Source of the DNA: a bacterium
GTDB lineage: Bacteria > BMS3Abin14
Reading direction: 5' to 3'
Assembly (NCBI GenBank): GCA_022865845.1
Contig: JALHUC010000063.1
Span: 1 to 13,791 of the forward strand
DNA length: 13,791 nt
The notes under the pieces were generated by a model. The model did no database searches. It saw nothing but the letters and a program-made list of their open reading frames with translations, and was not told the DNA's origin. Shown here in pieces: positions 6,779 to 13,655 of this stretch. The translations under genes and the position numbers were made by a program. How positions within the stretch are numbered: position 1 is the first letter of the stretch; each line of letters starts with the position of its first letter.

Positions 6779-7600
6779 ATGGATCTCAACTCTCTGATCG
6801 GTCTGCGGGACCTCCTGGATATAGCCGCAGTGTCCATCGTTTTATACTGGATACTCCTGCTCATCAGGGGTACCAGAGCCCTGCAGATGGTGTTCGGTCT
6901 GGTTGTACTTGGGGGAGGTTACTTTCTTGCCCAGGCGGCAGAACTCACCACCCTTGGATGGATACTTGAAAACTTTCTGGGGTCCATTGTTATCGTTATA
7001 GTCATCGTTTTTCAGGATGAGATACGCCGGGCCCTTGCTCTTGTTGGATCAAACCCCCTCACCGGCTCCAATCCGGGGGAGCAGAGGCACCTCATCGAGG
7101 AACTGGTCAAAACCGCCACAGCCCTGGCCAGCAAGAGGATCGGTGCTCTTATCGTAATAGAGCGTAACATCGGTTTGAAAAACTATATTGAGAAAGGGAC
7201 GCCCATAGAGGGAAAGGTGAGCAAGGACCTTCTCCTCTCCATTTTCATGCCCTTTTCTCCGATCCACGACGGCGCGGTCATTATCAGCGGAGGCCGGATA
7301 GCCGCCGCCCAGTGTTTTCTGCCCCTTACCCTTAACCCGAGACTTGAAAAAGTTCTTGGTACCCGCCACAGGGCTGCTCTTGGACTCACCGAGGAAACAG
7401 ACGCTGTGGTCCTTGTTCTGTCAGAAGAAACAGGGAAGATTTCTACGGCATGTGAGGGCAAGTTGTACTCCAGGCTCGAGCCTGAAGAGCTCAAAAGAGT
7501 GCTGGAAAGGATGCTTGCCAGCGATGCTGATCCCCAGACTTCAAACTTGTGGGAAAGGATAAAGGTTGCTCTCCGTTCTTGGAAAAAATCTGACGCTTAA
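6779..7600 (+). CDS. cdaA: Membrane-bound diadenylate cyclase CdaA (DisA_N domain)
   Basis: CdaA condenses two ATP into the second messenger c-di-AMP. The 273-residue protein starts MDLNSLIGLRDLLDI, has about three N-terminal membrane helices within residues 1-85, and then carries the cytoplasmic DAC domain. The domain has the two signature motifs: DGA (164-166, in SPIHDGAVIISGG) and RHR (196-198, in LGTRHRAALGL). Both are intact, so the enzyme should be active. The next two genes are cdaR, its usual membrane partner, and glmM. The cdaA-cdaR-glmM arrangement is known from Firmicutes, where CdaR and GlmM modulate CdaA. The gene overlaps cdaR by 35 bases. A GTG four codons upstream (6767) is the alternative start. 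Confidence 0.95.
   Translation: MDLNSLIGLRDLLDIAAVSIVLYWILLLIRGTRALQMVFGLVVLGGGYFLAQAAELTTLGWILENFLGSIVIVIVIVFQDEIRRALALVGSNPLTGSNPGEQRHLIEELVKTATALASKRIGALIVIERNIGLKNYIEKGTPIEGKVSKDLLLSIFMPFSPIHDGAVIISGGRIAAAQCFLPLTLNPRLEKVLGTRHRAALGLTEETDAVVLVLSEETGKISTACEGKLYSRLEPEELKRVLERMLASDADPQTSNLWERIKVALRSWKKSDA
7554..7559 (+). promoter_or_regulatory. Ribosome binding site for a TTG start (cdaR)
   Basis: AAAGGA ends six bases before TTG 7566, inside the end of cdaA. A start here gives MLSVLGKNLTLKVLSVIFAI, which keeps the whole membrane anchor expected of CdaR proteins. Confidence 0.6.
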
Positions 7601-8237
7601 GGTTTTATCGGTCATCTTCGCCATTTTTCTCTGGTTTTTTATTTCCAGGGGCCAAGGTGGTGAAAATATGGAGATAAGCCTTGGTGTGCCTGTTGAGCTT
7701 CACAACCTTTCCCCTGAAATGGAGGTCATTAGAGGGCCTGTCGAGCGTGTAGATGTACGTATGTCGGGTCCCCGACGGGACGTATCCAGAATTTCACAAC
7801 TGGGCATCTACATTACCCTGGATCTTTTAGGGGCAGCGGAAGGGGAGACCACATTTGAACTGTTTACCTCGGACATAAAGGTCCCTGAAAGGGTCACTGT
7901 TACCAGGGTAAGTCCATCCAGCGTCAACCTTTCCCTGGAAAGAACTGTTAAAAAGAAGGTTGGGATCATCGTTCCTGTTGAGGGAACCCCCATGAACGGT
8001 TTTATAGCGATGGATCCTGTAGTCACACCGGATGTTATGGAGATCAAAGGCCCCCGGTCGCGGATAGCAATTATAAAAACCCTCAAAACCCTTCCCATCA
8101 ATGTTGAAGGGGCTTTTGAGGATCTAAAGGGAGAAACCTCCGTGATCCTGCCCGAAGAGGGAACGGTTCACGCCATCGAGCGTTCCAGCATCCAGTACGT
8201 TATACCGGTGGTTAAGGTCCAGACAGACTCCCAGTAG
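7566..8237 (+). CDS. cdaR: YbbR-domain protein, CdaA regulatory partner CdaR
   Basis: A 223-residue protein with one N-terminal membrane helix (about residues 11-28, LKVLSVIFAIFLWFFIS), followed by an exported part built of beta-rich YbbR repeats. I see roughly two, with VPVELHNLSPEMEVI opening the first and a VPVEGTP segment in the second, so it is shorter than Firmicute CdaR proteins with three or four. In Firmicutes CdaR binds and modulates the cyclase CdaA from the outer face of the membrane, possibly relaying envelope state. The gene starts at TTG inside cdaA, so the pair is likely translationally coupled. A hairpin and an AT-rich gap of about 80 bases separate it from glmM. Sequence conservation in this family is low, so the call rests partly on context. 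Confidence 0.88.
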   Translation: MLSVLGKNLTLKVLSVIFAIFLWFFISRGQGGENMEISLGVPVELHNLSPEMEVIRGPVERVDVRMSGPRRDVSRISQLGIYITLDLLGAAEGETTFELFTSDIKVPERVTVTRVSPSSVNLSLERTVKKKVGIIVPVEGTPMNGFIAMDPVVTPDVMEIKGPRSRIAIIKTLKTLPINVEGAFEDLKGETSVILPEEGTVHAIERSSIQYVIPVVKVQTDSQ

Positions 8238-8247
8238 GTTTGTGTAT

Positions 8248-8270
8248 GGCCGGAACAAGTTTTCCGGACC
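8248..8270 (+). other. Hairpin in the cdaR-glmM gap
   Basis: CCGGAA at 8250-8255 pairs with TTCCGG at 8262-8267 across a six-base loop. Two more G-C pairs follow outside a single bulged A. No T run follows, so it is not a standard terminator. It could stabilise or process the mRNA. The 48 bases after it are AT-rich with a TATAAG at 8278-8283 but no matching -35, so a separate glmM promoter is possible but unproven. Confidence 0.4.
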
Positions 8271-8318
8271 AAGGGTCTATAAGTATTAATAAATTACTTT
8301 AATAAGGCCACCTAAACT

Positions 8319-9680
8319 ATGATAAATAAAATATATTTCGGAACTGACGGCATAAGGGGTGTGGCAAACAGAGGCCACATTGTGCCGGAGTTTATTCTCC
8401 AGTTGGGGAAGGCTGCCGGGTCCTATTTCAGAAAGGGCAAAGCCCATCCGAGGATCATAATCGGCAAGGACACGAGGCTTTCAGGCTACATGATCGAATC
8501 AGCGCTGATGTCCGGGATATGCGCTATGGGAGCAGACGTCTATTTTGTCGGACCGCTTCCGACACCAGCCATATCCTTTCTCGTCAGATCCATGCGGGCA
8601 GACGCCGGTATCGTTATCTCCGCTTCCCACAACCCCTACACCGATAACGGGATAAAATTTTTCGGACCAAACGGAAGGAAACTTCCGGATGAGGTCGAAG
8701 CAGCCATAGAGCAACTTATGGATTCAGGACCCATGGATGGCCCTGATGGTGATGGACTTGGAAAGGCCCACAGAGTTGATGACGCGGAGGGAAGGTACAT
8801 TGCATTTGCCAAAGCGACTATTGATGAGGGTATCAATTTTGAGGGTTTGAAGGTGGTAGTAGACTGTGCCAACGGGGCGGCTTATGAGGTCGCTCCAAAT
8901 ATCTTCTCTGAGCTGGGAGCTCAGGTAATTGTAATTGGTGGGAACCCGGACGGACTCAACATTAACGCTGGGTGTGGATCAACAGCCCCTGAGGCCATGG
9001 TAAGAGCCGTTCTGGAAAACGGGGCGGATTTAGGTATCGCTCTGGATGGTGACGCTGACCGCGCCATTTTGTGCGATGAGCGTGGACAACTCGTTGACGG
9101 CGATGACATCCTGTTTTTATGCGCTACGGACCTGCTGCAGACGCAGCAGCTCGAAAAAAGGACTGTCGTCGGAACCATTATGACCAACGTTGGCCTAATG
9201 AGCGCGTTGAGGGACAGCGGCATCGAGGTTTTAAGAGCCGCTGTGGGCGACAGGTACGTTCTGGAGGAAATGACGCGCACAGGTTCCGTATTGGGCGCCG
9301 AACCCTCAGGCCACGTCATCTTCAGTAAGTTCGCTCCTACCGGTGACGGTATCGTCACCGCTCTGCAGGTTGTTCAGACCATGATCAGGAAAGGATCCCC
9401 GCTTTCAGGGCTCACCGCGGGCTGGAAGAGGTATCCTCAGGTCATGGTCAACCTTCGGATCACGGAAAGAGTACCCCTTGAAGGACAGGAATGGTTCGAC
9501 GCGTTGATCGACGGCGCCCGCAAGGGCCTGGGCGAACACCATCTCCTCAGTATGCGGTATTCGGGGACCGAACCCCTCATGAGGGTGACGGTTTCCAGCG
9601 AGTCGGAGAGTCAGACAGTTAAGGTGTGCGAGAGCCTTTGTGAGTCGCTGATTCAGCGGTTTGGGTGGGAGAGAATCTAG
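8319..9680 (+). CDS. glmM: Phosphoglucosamine mutase GlmM
   Basis: GlmM converts glucosamine-6-phosphate to glucosamine-1-phosphate on the path to UDP-GlcNAc, peptidoglycan and LPS. The 453-residue protein has the normal length and motifs: FGTDGIRGVAN at the start, SASHNP at 101-106 with the phosphorylated Ser at 103, the metal-binding DGDADR at 243-248, the sugar-recognition segment GAEPSGH, and the phosphate-binding RYSGTEP at 413-419. The SASHNP signature and family length favour GlmM over phosphomannomutase, and the cdaA-cdaR context agrees. In Firmicutes GlmM also binds and restrains CdaA; whether that holds here is unknown. The ribosome site is weak (AAGG eleven bases before ATG 8319), and no better start is seen. 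Confidence 0.96.
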   Translation: MINKIYFGTDGIRGVANRGHIVPEFILQLGKAAGSYFRKGKAHPRIIIGKDTRLSGYMIESALMSGICAMGADVYFVGPLPTPAISFLVRSMRADAGIVISASHNPYTDNGIKFFGPNGRKLPDEVEAAIEQLMDSGPMDGPDGDGLGKAHRVDDAEGRYIAFAKATIDEGINFEGLKVVVDCANGAAYEVAPNIFSELGAQVIVIGGNPDGLNINAGCGSTAPEAMVRAVLENGADLGIALDGDADRAILCDERGQLVDGDDILFLCATDLLQTQQLEKRTVVGTIMTNVGLMSALRDSGIEVLRAAVGDRYVLEEMTRTGSVLGAEPSGHVIFSKFAPTGDGIVTALQVVQTMIRKGSPLSGLTAGWKRYPQVMVNLRITERVPLEGQEWFDALIDGARKGLGEHHLLSMRYSGTEPLMRVTVSSESESQTVKVCESLCESLIQRFGWERI

Positions 9681-9750
9681 TTTCAGGTTTCGAGTTTCGA
9701 GTTCAGAGTTTAACCCGGAACCCGAAACACGGAACTCAGAACCCAGAATA
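9681..9750. repeat. Heptamer word array D, inverted repeat between glmM and pdxJ
   Basis: Ten seven-base words fill the gap exactly from the first base after the glmM stop, starting at 9681, 9688, 9695 and so on to 9744. The first four are TTTCGAG-like. After a TTTAACC centre, the rest are their complements (CGGAACC, CGAAACA and relatives). The seven-base register is kept through the inversion. The array can fold as a long imperfect hairpin in the transcript between the two genes. The pdxJ ribosome site begins nine bases later. Confidence 0.75.
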
Positions 9751-9770
9751 GAAGTTCCGGAGGAAATAGC

Positions 9771-10514
9771 ATGCTCAAAACAGGTTCAGGATACACGAGG
9801 TTAGGTGTTAACGTCGATCACGTTGCGACAATCAGGCAGGCTCGGGGAGGTCAAAGCCCCGATCCGGTTGAAGCGGCTGTCCTGGCTGAACTTGCCGGGT
9901 GTGACGGGATAACTATCCATCTCAGGGAAGACAGACGCCACATCCAGGACAGGGATCTGGCCATTTTAAAGCGCACCACCAAAACGAGAATTAACCTGGA
10001 AATGGCGGCTACCCAGGACATGGTCAAGATAGCCCTTGATGTCAAGCCTCACACCGTCACTCTCGTACCCGAGCGCCGGGAGGAATTGACCACCGAGGGA
10101 GGTCTCGAGGTGGCCATGAACATGGATTACCTGAAAAAGGTGACTAGCCTTTTGAGGGATGCCGAGATCAAGGTCAGCCTTTTTGTTGATCCCGATATAG
10201 ATCAGATCAAAGCCACCCACAGGGTGGGGGCCAATGCGGTGGAAATCCATACGGGCAAATACGCAGAAGCCAAGACGAAAGCGGTTGCTGAAGAGGAGTA
10301 CGGAAAGATCGTGAACGCTGCCAAAGTAGCCCAGAAGCTCAAACTGGAGGTTATTGCGGGTCATGGGCTTGATTACCATAACGTCAGGGCCATTGTTGAG
10401 ATAACCGAGGTTATTGAAGTGAACATCGGCCATAGTATTATTTCCCGGGCTGTCCTGGTCGGTATGGAGAGAGCGGTAAGGGAGATGAAAATGGCTATGG
10501 GAGGTTTGCTATGA
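9771..10514 (+). CDS. pdxJ: Pyridoxine 5'-phosphate synthase PdxJ
   Basis: PdxJ condenses 1-deoxyxylulose-5-phosphate with 3-amino-2-oxopropyl phosphate to give pyridoxine 5'-phosphate, the last ring-forming step of the DXP-dependent vitamin B6 route. The 247-residue TIM barrel carries [17 protein letters not shown] at residues 12-28, [13 protein letters not shown], the catalytic Glu in [25 protein letters not shown], the catalytic His in [11 protein letters not shown] and [12 protein letters not shown] near the end. Length is typical. GGAGGA at 9759-9764, six bases before ATG 9771, fixes the start. The stop overlaps the acpS start (ATGA), a pairing found in many bacteria. Confidence 0.97.
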   Translation: MLKTGSGYTRLGVNVDHVATIRQARGGQSPDPVEAAVLAELAGCDGITIHLREDRRHIQDRDLAILKRTTKTRINLEMAATQDMVKIALDVKPHTVTLVPERREELTTEGGLEVAMNMDYLKKVTSLLRDAEIKVSLFVDPDIDQIKATHRVGANAVEIHTGKYAEAKTKAVAEEEYGKIVNAAKVAQKLKLEVIAGHGLDYHNVRAIVEITEVIEVNIGHSIISRAVLVGMERAVREMKMAMGGLL

Positions 10515-10888
10515 TCATCGGTGTAGGGATCGATAATGTTCAGACCAAGCGTATGAAGGAGATACTGCTCAAGTGGGCCGACCGCGTTGAGAATCGCGTT
10601 TTTGACGAAAAAGAGTTGGAATACTCCAAATCCAAGGGAGAATCACATCTGCACCTTGCTGCTCGGTTTGCGGCCAAGGAAGCCCTGTTCAAGGCACTGG
10701 GAAAAGGGTTGAGTGAAGGAATGACATGGACCGATGTAACGGTCCGGAACGACGAAGCAGGAAAACCCCACATTCAACTGAAGGAAAAGGCGAAAGAAAT
10801 CGCCGACCAGATGGGAGTCGCTACAATCCACGTCAGCCTTACCCACACCGATGACTGTGCCGTGGCTGTCGTCATCCTGGAGGCGTAG
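10511..10888 (+). CDS. acpS: Holo-[acyl-carrier-protein] synthase AcpS
   Basis: AcpS moves the 4'-phosphopantetheine arm from coenzyme A to a serine of acyl carrier protein, activating fatty acid synthesis. The 125-residue protein has the normal length. The magnesium ligands are Asp8 in [10 protein letters not shown] and Glu57 in [16 protein letters not shown]. The C-terminal [18 protein letters not shown] is also typical, with Thr where Ser is commoner. It shares the ATGA overlap with pdxJ and ends one base before nnr. The next gene acting on a nucleotide cofactor is a common acpS neighbour. Confidence 0.96.
   Translation: MIIGVGIDNVQTKRMKEILLKWADRVENRVFDEKELEYSKSKGESHLHLAARFAAKEALFKALGKGLSEGMTWTDVTVRNDEAGKPHIQLKEKAKEIADQMGVATIHVSLTHTDDCAVAVVILEA
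10879..10883 (+). promoter_or_regulatory. Ribosome binding site deciding a TTG start (nnr)
   Basis: GGAGG, within the last codons of acpS, lies six bases before TTG 10890. An in-frame upstream start inside acpS would add 13 residues with no family resemblance. Confidence 0.75.
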
Positions 10889-10889
10889 C

Positions 10890-12440
10890 TTGAATACGGT
10901 TACTCCCTCACAAATGAGGGAGATAGACAGAAGGACTATCGATGACCTTGGTATCTCTTCCCTCGTTCTCATGGAGAGCGCGGGGCTGGGGCTTGTTGAC
11001 GAGATCGAAAGCCGCCACAAAAGAGAGAGACTCAGGGTCACTGTCGTCTGCGGACCCGGGAATAACGGGGGCGACGGAATGGTGGCCGCAAGGCATCTTG
11101 CCGACAGGGGACATGAGGTCGTTACATTTCTCGCAGCTCCGAGAGCCACTTTCAGCGGGGATGCAAAAGTCCAGCTGAGAACGCTCACACGACTGGATAT
11201 GGACGTGACTGTCTTGTCCTCGCAGTCTTCATACGAAAGGGCATTCCGACGTGCCGGGGACTCGGACATTATTATCGATTCACTGTTCGGCACCGGTTTG
11301 GTAAGGGCTGTGGAAGGGCAATGGGCGGAGTGTGTGAGGATCATCAACTCATGCCCGGGTCTTGTAATCTCCGCTGATGTGCCGTCCGGCCTGGATGCTC
11401 GTACCGGTCACCCCCTGGGGGAATGCGTCACGGCTGATGTCACTGTCACCTTCGGCCTTCCAAAGACTGGGCTGGTGCTCTTTCCAGGCGCGCAGTTCGC
11501 AGGAGAGGTTGTCGTTGCCGACATAGGGATCCCCCGTTCGGTGATCGAGACCATGGATCTGCCGGGAGCCCTTCTCGGACCCGAAGCAGTCGAAGGCGTT
11601 TACGAGGAACGATGGCCGGATACTCACAAGGGTTCATACGGTCATCTCCTGCTATGCTGCGGTTCAACAGGCAAACTTGGTGCGGGGATCCTTGCATCGA
11701 GAGGGGCCTTGAGAGCCGGAGCGGGTTTGGTGACACTTGCTGTTCCAGCTTCTGCCATTCATGAAGTTGATGCGGCCACCCCCGAGGTCATGACCTCACC
11801 TCTGCCTGAGACCGCCGGGGGTTCTTTCTCACGAATGGGCGCTAACGGGCTTAAAAAACTGATAATGGAACGGGATGCTCTAGGTATTGGACCTGGTTTA
11901 TCCACCGATCCGGAGGTCGCAGAACTGGTCAGGGAGGTTCTAAGTTGGGAGAGTTTTCCGGCAGTCCTGGACGCGGATGCGCTGAACGTTCTGGAGGGGG
12001 ATCTGGAATTATTGAGACCTCGCGGCCAAAGTACCGTGATCACACCACACCCCGGTGAGATGTCCAGACTCATCGGCGGCAGCACCCGGGATGTCCAGTC
12101 CGACCGCATCGGAGCGGCACTGGAATGTGCCGGGAGAAGCGGCTGTGTGGTCGTTCTCAAGGGTGCCGGAACTGTGGTGGGTCATCCGGACGGGACCTTT
12201 TTCATTAATACTACCGGGAACCCAGGTATGGCTTCCGGCGGCACCGGTGACGTACTTACGGGCATGATAGGAGCTTTACTTGCCAGAGGGTGCAATACTT
12301 TAGACAGCGCCAAGGCGGCGGTCTATCTACATGGCGCCGCTGCCGATCTGGCAGCAGAGAAGGTTTCCGAACATGCTCTCACAGCAACCGATATTATCGA
12401 TTCCATTGGTTTGACCCTGATGGGGATGAGGACGGAGTAG
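10890..12440 (+). CDS. nnr: Bifunctional NAD(P)H-hydrate epimerase / ADP-dependent NAD(P)HX dehydratase
   Basis: This enzyme repairs NADH and NADPH damaged by hydration. The N-terminal YjeF_N domain (about residues 1-225) epimerises R to S NAD(P)HX, and the C-terminal ribokinase-like domain dehydrates S-NAD(P)HX. The 516-residue protein shows GPGNNGGDG at 55-63, IIDSLFGTGLVR, SADVPSGLDARTG and FGLPKTGLVLFPG for the first domain. The second has HKGSYGHLLLCCGS, ALRAGAGLVT, IGPGLS, VLDADALNVL, ITPHPGEMSRL and the catalytic GGTGD at 450-454. The start TTG 10890 lies one base after the acpS stop and has a good ribosome site. All key motifs are intact. The CBS gene follows three bases later. Confidence 0.95.
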   Translation: MNTVTPSQMREIDRRTIDDLGISSLVLMESAGLGLVDEIESRHKRERLRVTVVCGPGNNGGDGMVAARHLADRGHEVVTFLAAPRATFSGDAKVQLRTLTRLDMDVTVLSSQSSYERAFRRAGDSDIIIDSLFGTGLVRAVEGQWAECVRIINSCPGLVISADVPSGLDARTGHPLGECVTADVTVTFGLPKTGLVLFPGAQFAGEVVVADIGIPRSVIETMDLPGALLGPEAVEGVYEERWPDTHKGSYGHLLLCCGSTGKLGAGILASRGALRAGAGLVTLAVPASAIHEVDAATPEVMTSPLPETAGGSFSRMGANGLKKLIMERDALGIGPGLSTDPEVAELVREVLSWESFPAVLDADALNVLEGDLELLRPRGQSTVITPHPGEMSRLIGGSTRDVQSDRIGAALECAGRSGCVVVLKGAGTVVGHPDGTFFINTTGNPGMASGGTGDVLTGMIGALLARGCNTLDSAKAAVYLHGAAADLAAEKVSEHALTATDIIDSIGLTLMGMRTE

Positions 12441-12443
12441 AGC

Positions 12444-12899
12444 ATGCTAACAGCTTCCCAGATAATGACAAAACAGTTCCTTACTATCTTGCCCGAGATG
12501 AGCGTTGAAGAGTTGGCAAGGCTTCTTCTTCGAAAAGATGTTACCGGTGCCGTGGTCATAGATAAAAAAGGGAAACTCCTGGGAGTGGTGACTGAGGGGG
12601 ACCTTATCGCAAAGGAGAAGAACCTCCACCTTCCCACGGTAGTTTCCCTCTTCGATTCCGCTATCTACCTTGGAACATCGGAACATTTCAAGGGCGAACT
12701 GCACAAAATGGTAGCTACAAAGGTGAATGATATTTTCACCAAGACCCCTGTTACGATCGATCTGACCACGTCCCTGGCTGATATCGCAACTATCATGTCA
12801 GAAAAAAGAATCCATTTCCTTCCTGTAATGCATGAAGGGAGGGTGGAGGGAATTGTCGGGCGAAGAGAAATTCTGCGGGCACTGGCGGAAGGGAGCTGA
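12444..12899 (+). CDS. Stand-alone tandem CBS-domain protein
   Basis: A 151-residue cytoplasmic protein made of two CBS domains, about residues 4-57 (ASQIMTKQFLTILPEMSVEE to LLGVVTEGDLI) and 94-148 (VNDIFTKTPVTIDL to VEGIVGRREILRAL). A 36-residue linker contains LFDSAIYLGTSEHF. CBS pairs form a cleft that binds AMP, ATP, SAM or c-di-AMP and usually control a partner enzyme or transporter; no partner domain is fused here. The size and plan resemble the stand-alone CBS protein DarB/CbpB, a c-di-AMP receptor of Firmicutes, but the ligand cannot be read from sequence. GGAG six bases before ATG 12444 fixes the start. The gene sits three bases after nnr, and its TGA overlaps the tsaE start. I recall the same position in Geobacter-type genomes. 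Confidence 0.9.
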   Translation: MLTASQIMTKQFLTILPEMSVEELARLLLRKDVTGAVVIDKKGKLLGVVTEGDLIAKEKNLHLPTVVSLFDSAIYLGTSEHFKGELHKMVATKVNDIFTKTPVTIDLTTSLADIATIMSEKRIHFLPVMHEGRVEGIVGRREILRALAEGS

Positions 12900-13387
12900 T
12901 GGGGCACGGGACCCGGCTGTTGCTGGAAACTCCGGAAAAGATGCTGGCATTGGGACAACGCCTGGGTGCAATCCTTTTCGACGGGGCGGTTATCGGACTG
13001 TCAGGTCCTCTGGGAGCCGGGAAGACAACCCTGGCAAGAGGTATTGCTGATGGGATGAGGATCGATGACGGATACGTCGTCTCCAGCCCGACCTACACCA
13101 TTATGCAGAGTTACCCGTGCCTGGAACGTGTACTTCACCACCTGGACCTCTACAGGATAACCGGTTCGGACGATCTTGATTCTACAGGATACAGAGACCA
13201 TGTCGGGGGAAATACTGTCCTCATTGTGGAGTGGCCGGAGAGGGAACCGTCGGTTCTGACCTCTGAGAACCTCATCATAAACATTGATTACCGGGAAAAG
13301 GGAAGGGACGTGACTCTGCTACCAGCAGGTGACCTCTACGAGAAGTTGGTGGAGCAGTTGGTTAGTAAAGAGCTCTCTACGCGGTGA
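12899..13387 (+). CDS. tsaE: tRNA threonylcarbamoyladenosine biosynthesis ATPase TsaE
   Basis: TsaE is the ATPase that works with TsaB and TsaD to transfer the threonylcarbamoyl group to A37 of tRNAs reading ANN codons; it is usually essential. The 162-residue protein has Walker A GPLGAGKTT at 36-44, then SSPTYTIMQSY, HHLDLYRITGSDDL and VLIVEWPERE, all family signatures in order. The start overlaps the end of the CBS gene (TGATG), with AAGGGAG a few bases upstream. It is the last gene of the run. A heptamer array and a new promoter follow before the next gene. Confidence 0.96.
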   Translation: MGHGTRLLLETPEKMLALGQRLGAILFDGAVIGLSGPLGAGKTTLARGIADGMRIDDGYVVSSPTYTIMQSYPCLERVLHHLDLYRITGSDDLDSTGYRDHVGGNTVLIVEWPEREPSVLTSENLIINIDYREKGRDVTLLPAGDLYEKLVEQLVSKELSTR

Positions 13388-13401
13388 CAAGCGGAGAAGC
13401 G

Positions 13402-13478
13402 GATTCCGAATTACGCATTGAGAATTCCGAATTAAGATCTTAAATACACAATTCTCAATCCTCAATTCTCAATTGCTA
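13402..13478. repeat. Heptamer word array E, inverted repeat after tsaE
   Basis: Eleven seven-base words run from 13402 to 13478. The left part has AATTCCG-type words and CATTGAG, and the right part has ATTCTCA-type words. The centre is the perfect 12-base palindrome TTAAGATCTTAA (13432-13443). CATTGAGAATT on the left matches the complement of the AATTCTCAAT words on the right, so the whole folds back. It could end the tsaE transcript, although there is no T run. Confidence 0.7.
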
Positions 13479-13494
13479 ACACCAATCACCCGTC

Positions 13495-13524
13495 TTCGCT
13501 TTCAGCTACGATGTGGCAAGCGAA
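13495..13524. repeat. 7-bp inverted repeat upstream of the aminotransferase promoter
   Basis: TTCGCTT at 13495-13501 is perfectly complementary to AAGCGAA at 13518-13524, with a 16-base loop. It lies 20 bases before the -35 box. It may be a protein site or part of the repeat-rich intergenic region. Confidence 0.3.
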
Positions 13525-13543
13525 TCGCGGTTTTAAGCAGAGA

Positions 13544-13572
13544 TTGACACGCTTTAGAGCCGGTGCTATGAG
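13544..13572 (+). promoter_or_regulatory. Sigma70-type promoter for the aminotransferase gene
   Basis: TTGACA at 13544-13549 is a perfect -35 box. After exactly 17 bases comes TATGAG at 13567-13572 (four of six), preceded by TGC as an extended -10. The expected start site is near 13579. This gives a leader of about 77 bases that contains heptamer array F. Confidence 0.6.
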
Positions 13573-13603
13573 AAGCGATTGCTGCTGCGGGTTATAATCA
13601 TTT

Positions 13604-13645
13604 GGAACCCGAAACTCGAAACCCGAAACTCGAAACTCGGAACTG
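13604..13645. repeat. Heptamer word array F in the aminotransferase leader
   Basis: Six seven-base words start at 13604, 13611, 13618, 13625, 13632 and 13639. Three are identical GAAACTC copies; the others differ by one to three bases. The words are the complement of the GAGTTTC words in array D, 3.9 kb away. The array ends ten bases before the ATG and occupies the place where a ribosome site would be expected. Confidence 0.75.
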
Positions 13646-13655
13646 GACTATTATT

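Noticed and set aside
10851..10889. Upstream ATG start for nnr inside acpS
   Set aside because: No ribosome site; adds 13 residues without family resemblance; TTG 10890 is well placed.
13593..13598. Perfect TATAAT as -10 of the aminotransferase promoter
   Set aside because: The -35 position 17 bases upstream (GAGAAG) does not fit; the TTGACA/TATGAG pair is better, though a second weak start here cannot be excluded.
13402..13645. CRISPR array
   Set aside because: Units are only seven bases with no spacers and no cas genes nearby; the pattern is tandem, not repeat-spacer.
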